Of a stretch of 35,534 nt of DNA, positions 30,690-35,534 are shown one piece after another. The position numbers and the translations under genes were made by a program. The notes under the pieces were generated by a model that saw only the letters and a program-made list of their open reading frames with translations, was not told the origin of the DNA and searched no databases. Every line of letters starts with the position of its first letter. The first letter of the stretch is position 1. Origin of the DNA: Allochromatium palmeri (GTDB lineage Bacteria; Pseudomonadota; Gammaproteobacteria; Chromatiales; Chromatiaceae); the NCBI RefSeq assembly GCF_009720725.1, contig NZ_WNKT01000038.1, positions 1-35,534 on the forward strand. Reading direction: 5' to 3'.

Positions 30690-31102
30690 CGGCCGGCGCC
30701 CGCCAGGAGGGGAGCCAGTTTCAGGGTCGAAAGCGTCAGGTGCCGCGCGCGCCCAGCATCGAACCAGAGCACATTGGCGTTGACGCGATAGGCTCGGGCC
30801 TGCGGCTCGCTCATTGGAAATTCGGCTGAGAGATCGATTTCGACGAGGGTCAGCTCCCAGGCAAAGCCGCTGTCGGTCTCGCCCGAGACCGCGCCCTCGT
30901 CCAGGGCGATTTCCTGTCCGGCCAGGGTAAGCAGCGATTCGGCCAGGGTCGCGGCCTGGCTGTATTGGGCCGAGGCGATGGTCGCGCTGGTGGCGCGCGA
31001 GAAGATGCCCAGCAGCACCCCGAGCGACACGGCCAGGATCGCGAAGGCGACCAGCACCTCCAGCAGCGAGAATCCTTGCTGAGACGGGCGACGAGGGCTC
31101 AT
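30686..31102 (-). CDS. gspI: GspI, minor pseudopilin of type II secretion
   Basis: The 138-residue protein has leader MSPRRPSQQG and mature start FSLLEVLVAFAILAV with Glu5. Length and pattern match GspI, which starts tip assembly by pairing with GspJ. I chose ATG 31102, giving a TGATG overlap with the gspH stop. A GTG at 31105 would add one residue. The stop overlaps gspJ as ATGA. Confidence 0.92.
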   Translation of the reverse strand: MSPRRPSQQGFSLLEVLVAFAILAVSLGVLLGIFSRATSATIASAQYSQAATLAESLLTLAGQEIALDEGAVSGETDSGFAWELTLVEIDLSAEFPMSEPQARAYRVNANVLWFDAGRARHLTLSTLKLAPLLAGAGR

Positions 31103-31551
31103 CACTCGGACCAGGTCTCCAGCTCGATGCGTCCGGTCAGCCAGGCCACGCCGACCTGATAGCCATATCCGTCATGGGATAACACGAGACGCCCGCCGGT
31201 CGAGCTGCCATCGGGGAAGAAGCGGATCGCGCCATGTTGCTCGTCGATCAGTTCACCACTGGCGGCGTCGAGCTGGATCGACAGCCGGTTGGGCAAGGAG
31301 AGCGCCCGATAGCCGGCCAGGGTCAGACGGTGATTTTCGAGATCGACCAGCACCGCCGTCTCCTCGCCACGCCGGATGGCGGATTCACGCGCCAGTTTGA
31401 GCGTAGCGGCGGTGCGACGCGCAGCGGATTTCATCTCCAGTCCTGGAAAGGACGCTGAGAACAACGTCGGCACGGCCGTCATGATCACCGCCGCGATGGC
31501 CATGACCACCAGCAGTTCGACCAGGGTGAAGCCGCGGGCCTTTATTCCCAA
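31102..31551 (-). CDS. gspH: GspH, minor pseudopilin of type II secretion (TTG start)
   Basis: The 149-residue protein has a very short leader, MGIKARG, and mature start FTLVELLVVMAIAAV with Glu5. The globular domain (RRTAATLKLARESAIRRGEET, later IRFFPDGSSTGGRL) is typical of the GspH/FimT family. GspH joins the pseudopilus tip to the GspG shaft. The only fitting start is TTG at 31551, inside the last ten bases of gspG and without a ribosome site. Its translation therefore probably depends on ribosomes finishing gspG. Confidence 0.9.
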   Translation of the reverse strand: MGIKARGFTLVELLVVMAIAAVIMTAVPTLFSASFPGLEMKSAARRTAATLKLARESAIRRGEETAVLVDLENHRLTLAGYRALSLPNRLSIQLDAASGELIDEQHGAIRFFPDGSSTGGRLVLSHDGYGYQVGVAWLTGRIELETWSE

Positions 31552-31970
31552 CTGTTGATGTCGGCGTTCTCGCCTTCGCCGCCCTCGCGGTTGTCGGCGC
31601 CGAGCGACCAGATGTCGTAGCTGCCGTGCTCGCCGGGGAACCGGTACTGATAGTCGAAGCCCCAGGGGTCCTGGGGAACTTCCTTCTTCTTCAGATAGGG
31701 GCCATTCCAGTTCGGCATGTTGCCCGGATTCTCGACCAGCGCCTTGAGTCCTTCGCTCTCGGTCGGATAGCGGCCCAGTTCCAGGCGATAAAGATCGAGC
31801 GTCGAGGACAGATCCTCGATCTGGAGATTGGCGGTCTTGCTCTTGGAGCTGCCCAGGAACTTCATCACCTGCGGACCGACCAGTCCGGCGAGCAGACCCA
31901 GGATGGCCAGTACGACCAGGAGTTCGACCAGAGTGAAGCCGCCGTGACGGCGGGATGTCTTGAAACGCAT
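31542..31970 (-). CDS. gspG: GspG, major pseudopilin of type II secretion
   Basis: The 142-residue protein has leader MRFKTSRRHGG, mature start FTLVELLVVLAILGLLAG with Glu5, and a long N-terminal helix. Its C-terminal block DPWGFDYQYRFPGEHGSYDIWSLGADNREGGEGENADINSWE includes the calcium-binding loop and the GADN motif of all GspG proteins; I list it here only as the span of residues from about 100 to the end. GspG polymerises into the pseudopilus. I chose ATG 31970, with a GAGGTGA ribosome site upstream. The frame runs further to 32132, but the extra part is not GspG-like and lies mostly in the gap after gspF. Confidence 0.95.
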   Translation of the reverse strand: MRFKTSRRHGGFTLVELLVVLAILGLLAGLVGPQVMKFLGSSKSKTANLQIEDLSSTLDLYRLELGRYPTESEGLKALVENPGNMPNWNGPYLKKKEVPQDPWGFDYQYRFPGEHGSYDIWSLGADNREGGEGENADINSWE

Positions 31971-32052
31971 GTTGAGGATCACCTCGTATTGGATTGGGAA
32001 CCGCGCCTGTGCATCGGTCATGGACGGCGCATTGTAAACCGCACCCGATAAA

Positions 32053-33261
32053 TTAGAAGACGAGTTCATTGGCGCCGAGAATGGCCATGAGGATCGAGAC
32101 AATGATCCCGGCGACGATGACGCCAAGTCCAATGATCATGATCGGCTCCAGCAGCGTCAGCATCCGCTGCACGCTCACCCGCGTCTCGCGGTCGTAGAGG
32201 CTGGCGACCTTGGCCAGCATGGCATCGAGACTGCCGGATTCCTCGCCGACGCGGATCATCTGGAGCGCCAGATCGGGCAGGGCCTGGAGCCGGGCCAGCG
32301 GGCCGGCGAGGCCGCGTCCATGCTTGAGTTCTTCGCCCGCTTCCTCGATCAGACCAAAGAGCTTCTGGTTAGAGACCACTTCCTTGGCCAGGTTCAGGGC
32401 GCTGAGCAGGGGCAGTCCGTTTTTGAGCAGGGTCGAGAGCGTGTGACAGAGGCGTGCGGTTTCCATCTTCCAGATGAGGTCACCGAACAGCGGCAGCCTC
32501 AGCACCCGTCGGTCGAGTCGGGCCTTGGCCTCGGGGTTCTGGAGCCAGCGCTCGATGATGACGGCCACCAGCGCGATGACGCACAGCATGGCCCACCAGT
32601 AGTTGCGGAACAGTTCCCCGGCGGCGACCACGATCTGGGTCGGCAGCGGTAGGGCCTCGCCCATGTCTTCGAACAGCACCGTGAACTGCGGCACCACGAA
32701 CACCAGCAGCAGGATGACCGAGAGCGCGGAGACGAACAGCAGGATCGCGGGATAGACCAGGGCTGAGGTCACGGTCTGGCGCAGCTCGGCCAGACGTTCC
32801 AGATAGTCGGCCAACCGGTCGAGCACCTGTTCCATGGCCCCGCTGGCTTCGCCGGCCCGCACCATGTTGATGTAGAGACGCGGAAACTGCCGGTCCTGGG
32901 CCTCCAGGGCGCTAGAGAAGGTCGCGCCGCCGCGCACTCGTTCCTGCAAGTCCGCGAGCACTCGCACCAGATGCTCCTCGGAGGTCAGGTCGACGAGGAT
33001 CTGCAGCGAGCGGTCCAGGGTCAGGCCGGCTTCGAGCAGGGTTGCCAGCTCGCGCGTGAGAATGCCGATCTCTTTTTGGCTCAGACGTCGGCGGCGGCGC
33101 TGGCCCAGCTTGGCCGTCAGGCTCTTGGTGGTGCGCGCCTCGATCGGGATCAGGCCCTGGACCTGGAGATGACGGATGACCGCCGACTCGTCGGCGGCCT
33201 CCAGTTCGCCCTCGACCGTCTCGCCGTCGAGCTTGACGGCTTTGTAGAAAAATTTGGGCAT
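32053..33261 (-). CDS. gspF: GspF, inner-membrane platform protein of type II secretion
   Basis: The 402-residue protein has an N-terminal cytoplasmic region, two T2SSF domains (about residues 70-195 and 270-395) and membrane helices near 170-195, 220-245 and 375-397. The RLSQKEIGILTRELATLLEAGL and MVRAGEASGAMEQVL blocks are strongly conserved in the family. GspF binds GspE and GspL and works with the pseudopilins. An AGGACA ribosome site sits three bases before the ATG. It is now the first gsp gene of the operon; in most clusters of this type gspE precedes it. Its first 419 bases have a truncated second copy at 34152-34569. Confidence 0.96.
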   Translation of the reverse strand: MPKFFYKAVKLDGETVEGELEAADESAVIRHLQVQGLIPIEARTTKSLTAKLGQRRRRRLSQKEIGILTRELATLLEAGLTLDRSLQILVDLTSEEHLVRVLADLQERVRGGATFSSALEAQDRQFPRLYINMVRAGEASGAMEQVLDRLADYLERLAELRQTVTSALVYPAILLFVSALSVILLLVFVVPQFTVLFEDMGEALPLPTQIVVAAGELFRNYWWAMLCVIALVAVIIERWLQNPEAKARLDRRVLRLPLFGDLIWKMETARLCHTLSTLLKNGLPLLSALNLAKEVVSNQKLFGLIEEAGEELKHGRGLAGPLARLQALPDLALQMIRVGEESGSLDAMLAKVASLYDRETRVSVQRMLTLLEPIMIIGLGVIVAGIIVSILMAILGANELVF

Positions 33262-33264
33262 GGT
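32846..33264. repeat. Direct repeat, copy 1 (5' part of intact gspF)
   Basis: This 419-base segment covers gspF from the start codon to about codon 139. It is repeated at 34152-34569 in the same orientation. Hand alignment gives about 24 substitutions and one single-base deletion in the second copy, or roughly 94% identity. Identity ends within three bases outside the start codon. Confidence 0.92.
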
Positions 33265-33326
33265 TGTCCTGTGGAAACGATGGTGGGTTTCGCTGTCGCT
33301 CTACCCGCCCTTGTATCTACCTCGCT

Positions 33327-33743
33327 TCAGAGCCATAAACGCTCAAACGCTCGACCATCGGGTAGCCGATAGGCGGAGAAATCACGCACATCAACGGTGA
33401 TGATCTGGTTGATGGAATGGATCCCGGCAAGCGTGACGAGTGCCGCGTCGGTGAAATCGGGGGTGAGATCATGATATTTCGTCAAGGTCGCACGAATCGC
33501 CGGCAGTTCGGCGACCCGGATGTCATGTAGGATGATCCCGTGGCGCTCCAACCAACTCAGCAGCGCAATTTTTCCCGATGTGTCGAGAAAGAAATTGGCC
33601 TCAACCACGACCGGCCAGAGAGAATGCAGTTCCAGACGTCGAGCCTTTGCCAGAAAATCAACCGCCGAGGCGTGATGTGGGTCGTTGCGGGCGAACAGCG
33701 CGACCAGAAACCCCGTATCAACCCAGGCGGCGGTGCTTGGCAT
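33327..33743 (-). CDS. vapC: PIN-domain toxin, VapC-like
   Basis: The 138-residue protein is a PIN-domain ribonuclease. Acidic residues are D9 (in WVDTGFLVALF), the Glu of VVVEANFFLD and the Asp pair in DFTDAALVTLA, which together bind the metal. The end, IITVDVRDFSAYRLPDG, is the typical 'vDrrDF' PIN finish. It would cleave RNA unless bound by the antitoxin encoded just upstream. I chose ATG 33743, inside the last 26 bases of the antitoxin gene. The longer frame to 33881 runs through the antitoxin. It lies directly upstream of gspF on the same strand, with 65 bases between. Confidence 0.88.
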   Translation of the reverse strand: MPSTAAWVDTGFLVALFARNDPHHASAVDFLAKARRLELHSLWPVVVEANFFLDTSGKIALLSWLERHGIILHDIRVAELPAIRATLTKYHDLTPDFTDAALVTLAGIHSINQIITVDVRDFSAYRLPDGRAFERLWL

Positions 33744-33978
33744 GCAGTGACTCCCAGATGTCGCGTTTGGCGGGATCAGTCGGCGCGTCGGCGAGATGTC
33801 CCGCGCCGAACAGATCCTGGCCCAGTTCATAGGGCGTCGATCCGGCTTGTTCCAGCAGACGTTGGCACAGCTCGCGGACACTCTGGCGCACCAGATCGCT
33901 CTGACTGCGTGCGCTCTGGCGACTGGCGGCTTCCAGTAGAGCCTCTTCCTCGGGAGTCAACAGAATCGAGAGTGGCAT
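33718..33978 (-). CDS. vapB: Ribbon-helix-helix-type antitoxin for the PIN toxin (VapB-like)
   Basis: The 86-residue protein begins MPLSILLTPEEEALLEAASR and continues SARSQSDLVRQSVRELC, a ribbon-helix-helix DNA-binding pattern. The C-terminal half (DPAKRDIWESLHAKHRR) would wrap the toxin. It overlaps vapC by 26 bases, the classic toxin-antitoxin layout with the antitoxin first. ATG 33978 is the best start; GTG 33990 and TTG 33993 in frame would add four or five residues. AT-rich sequence (33990-34025) precedes it and may hold its own promoter, but no pair of boxes is convincing. Confidence 0.82.
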   Translation of the reverse strand: MPLSILLTPEEEALLEAASRQSARSQSDLVRQSVRELCQRLLEQAGSTPYELGQDLFGAGHLADAPTDPAKRDIWESLHAKHRRLG

Positions 33979-34014
33979 GAGATGGCTCACCAAATTGGCA
34001 GTTGGGAATTTATA

Positions 34015-34151
34015 TTATCTCGACTGCGCAATCGACGCCTCCCGATCTTGATCGTGCAGTTGCGCTTTGAGGCGTGCAATTTCGGCTAAGGCGGCTTCTT
34101 TGGCGGTCCGTTCCTGTTCCTCCAGAGCCTGCGCCTGTTCGAGCGCCGCTC
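34015..34151 (-). pseudogene. 3' remnant of a coiled-coil-ended gene, probably Uma2-family nuclease
   Basis: In frame down to the TAA at 34015-34017, about 44 codons spell a Glu/Ala/Gln-rich coiled coil (ALEQAQALEEQERTAKEAAL, then EIARLKAQLHDQD). Such tails are common at the C-terminus of Uma2 (DUF820) family proteins, which have a PD-(D/E)xK-like fold. No Uma2 catalytic domain precedes it. Instead the sequence joins the truncated gspF copy near 34135-34152, where short shared stretches (CTGTTC, GCTTCGCCGG) mark the likely crossover. The family name is inference from the tail alone. Confidence 0.45.
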
Positions 34152-34566
34152 GCTTCGCCGGCCCGCACCATGTTGATGTAGAGACGCGGAAACTGCCGAT
34201 CCTGGGCCTCCAGGGCACTGGAGAAGGTCGCGCCGCCGCGCACCCGTTCCTGCAAGTCCGTAAGCACCCGCACCAGATGCTCTTCGGAGGTCAGATCGAC
34301 GAGGATCTGCAGCGAGCGGTCCAGGGTCAGACCGGCTTCGAGCAGGTCGCCAGCTCGCGTGTGAGGATGCCGATCTCTTTTTGGCTCAGACGTCGGCGGC
34401 GGCGCTGGCCCAGCTTGGCCGTCAGGCTTTTCGTGGTGCGCGCCTCAATCGGAATCAGGCCCTCGCCCTGGAGATGGCGGATGACCGCCGACTCGTCGAC
34501 GGCCTCTAGCTCGCCCTCGACCGTCTCGCCGTCGAGCTTGACGGCTTTGTAGAAGAATTTGGGCAT
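34152..34566 (-). pseudogene. Truncated, frameshifted second copy of gspF
   Basis: From ATG 34566 the translation follows GspF (MPKFFYKAVKLDGETVEGEL) for about 75 residues. A one-base deletion near 34346 then shifts the frame just after RELAT; the following GspF residues continue in another frame to GEASGA, where homology stops. About 139 of 402 codons survive and no membrane helix is left, so no functional GspF can be made. There is no ribosome site before the ATG. Most of the substitutions against the intact gene are silent; amino-acid changes include A to V, VQ to GE and A to T. The copy therefore diverged under selection before it broke. Confidence 0.9.
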
Positions 34567-34569
34567 GGT
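34152..34569. repeat. Direct repeat, copy 2 (gspF fragment)
   Basis: The 418-base partner of the repeat at 32846-33264, in the same orientation. The two copies enclose vapBC and the coiled-coil remnant (33265-34151, about 890 bases). Confidence 0.9.
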
Positions 34570-34799
34570 CAACTGATATTCAGATTGCGATCGTTGATGA
34601 CGCTATTTGTGTAATAAAATGAGCGCCAAAGTTTTGATGATGAGAAATCGCTCACGGTTTACGGCGAATTTTGCCCTATACTTGATCGCTCCAAAACATT
34701 TCGCGACTTTTTGCGAATTTGTGCGGGCATTAATCCGTGTTTTCATTTCAATCATATCACTGTGATGCTGCCATCGACTGCCCTACCCGGTGGTCTGTC
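34570..34799. other. AT-rich non-coding region between the gspF remnant and the minor pilin genes
   Basis: This stretch is clearly more AT-rich than the flanking genes and I see no gene in it. TATACT at 34677-34682 could be a plus-strand -10 box but lacks a -35 box. I found no convincing minus-strand promoter for the type II secretion operon. It is the divergent spacer between that operon's old head and the pilin genes, so promoters in both directions would be expected here. Confidence 0.5.
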
Positions 34800-34991
34800 G
34801 TGACCTGTTCTAAGTGGCCGAATGCGTTCCTGGAGGCCAGGCCCAAGGCAACACCGGGGCGGTTCCAGCGTGGACTCACCCTGCTTGAACTCCTGGTCAC
34901 GCTGTCCATCGCCGCGATTCTCGTCACTCTGGGCGTGCCGGGTTTTCAGGATCTGATCCGCAACAATCGCGCCGCGACCCAACAGCGATAG
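34800..34991 (+). pseudogene. Truncated minor pilin (FimT/FimU/GspH type), host-like composition
   Basis: From GTG 34800, a 25-residue leader ends in FQRG and is followed by LTLLELLVTLSIAAILVTLG with Glu5, then VPGFQDLIRNNRAATQQR and a stop. Full FimT-type proteins continue for another 100 or more residues after the conserved NNR motif, so only the leader and the N-terminal helix remain. GTG 34737 is also in frame but gives an improbably long leader. The GC-rich codon use matches the rest of the chromosome. The break comes where the next pilin gene's segment begins. Confidence 0.75.
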
Positions 34992-35102
34992 TAAAGCAAT
35001 TCAACTAACCTGACCAATAGGGCAGGATGTAACACTAGCTTCGTTGCTGTGTGGTAGGCGCGATTCCGTCCTGCTAGACAGCTCAGGTTTCGCATAAAAC
35101 TG

Positions 35103-35474
35103 ATGAATAAACACCAAGGTTTTACCATCATCGAACTCATGATCACGGTTGCACTGGCCCTGATTGTGTTGACCATTGGCGTCCCAAATTTCCGCAGCAT
35201 CATTCAAAACAACCGTGCCACCACCATCACCAACGACCTCGTAACCGCATTGCAAACAGCGCGTTCTGAGGCCATCAAACAGCGAAAACATGCGACTGTT
35301 TGCCGCCGGAATAACAGCGGAACGGGTTGTGAGAATGGTGTCGACTGGTCAGCCGGATGGCTCGTTTGGCGTGACGATGATGGTGACGATACCCTAGATA
35401 ACGATGAAATCCAAAAAGTATGGGATGCGTTCAACAGCGGGACCAATAGCGTAACCAGTAAGTACATCTATTAA
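35103..35474 (+). CDS. Minor pilin, FimT/GspH type, AT-rich
   Basis: The 123-residue protein has leader MNKHQG and mature start FTIIELMITVALALIVLTIG with Glu5. VPNFRSIIQNNRATTITNDLVTALQTARSEAIKQ follows, the hallmark of FimT/FimU minor pilins, and then a Cys pair (TVCRRNNSGTGCENG) and GWLVWRDDDGDDTLDNDE. It would join the type IV pilus and help start assembly or bind DNA. At 123 residues it is shorter than usual for the family (roughly 150-180), ending soon after VWDAFNSGTNS, so the C-terminal strands may be missing. Codon use is clearly more AT-rich than the truncated pilin before it. No good ribosome site is visible. Other minor pilin genes are expected to the right of the window. Confidence 0.8.
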   Translation: MNKHQGFTIIELMITVALALIVLTIGVPNFRSIIQNNRATTITNDLVTALQTARSEAIKQRKHATVCRRNNSGTGCENGVDWSAGWLVWRDDDGDDTLDNDEIQKVWDAFNSGTNSVTSKYIY

Positions 35475-35534
35475 ATAATTTTAACAAAATACCTGTTTGA
35501 GTATATAATAAATATCTCTGCCATAAGCAAGAAG

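Noticed and set aside
33265-34151. vapBC block as a transposon or integron cassette
   Set aside because: No transposase, integrase, terminal inverted repeats or short target duplication is visible. The flanking repeats are gspF sequence.
34677-34682. TATACT as a pilin promoter
   Set aside because: It is a good -10 but lacks a -35 or extended -10, and the region is AT-rich, so chance matches are likely.

Overview
The window reads as a chromosomal segment of a high-GC gammaproteobacterium. The gene order pilMNOPQ-aroK-aroB followed by gltB-gltD is a classic gammaproteobacterial arrangement. The type II secretion operon (gspF-G-H-I-J-K-L-M-C-D, the order known from the Xanthomonas xps cluster), the lineage-style GldA/F/G plus DUF4340 exporter, and the four-S1-domain protein next to hemW suggest a Chromatiaceae-like or related purple sulfur bacterium. 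That placement is inference, because no photosynthesis or sulfur gene lies in the window.

Layout: (1) 1-294, tail of an IS630-type transposase. (2) 304-4525, minus-strand ABC exporter operon: ATPase, permease, GldG-like auxiliary protein and DUF4340 protein, every junction an ATGA overlap, with a candidate promoter and a clear terminator. (3) 4736-7134, S1-domain RNA-binding protein and hemW. (4) 7232-7432, rpmE with its own terminator. (5) 7713-10267, short malic enzyme and citrate synthase coupled by ATGA, with a convergent conserved hypothetical gene overlapping the end of gltA. (6) 11050-17894, pilMNOPQ-aroK-aroB, driven by a good sigma-70 promoter that carries a palindrome between its two boxes. 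(7) 18264-24378, gltB-gltD, preceded by a 369-base leader with a sigma-54-like site and ending at a perfect bidirectional terminator. (8) 24459-33261, minus-strand type II secretion operon. (9) 33327-35474, a rearranged accessory zone: vapBC, the tail of a probable Uma2-family gene, a truncated and frameshifted second gspF, a broken minor pilin and a second, AT-rich minor pilin.

Functionally the window is dominated by two related envelope machines. The type IV pilus alignment complex (PilM/N/O/P) and secretin (PilQ) lie on the plus strand. The type II secretion assembly platform, pseudopilins and secretin lie on the minus strand. Between them are central metabolic genes: shikimate steps 2 and 5, ammonia assimilation by glutamate synthase, and the malate/pyruvate/citrate node.

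The points most worth a second look are the rearrangement at the head of the type II secretion operon, where gspE would be expected but vapBC and a 94%-identical partial gspF are found; a sharp drop in G+C across the secretin core of pilQ; the replacement-like tandem of a host-like truncated pilin and an AT-rich pilin; and the palindrome inside the pilM promoter. I saw no CRISPR array, tRNA, rRNA or clearly new defence system.
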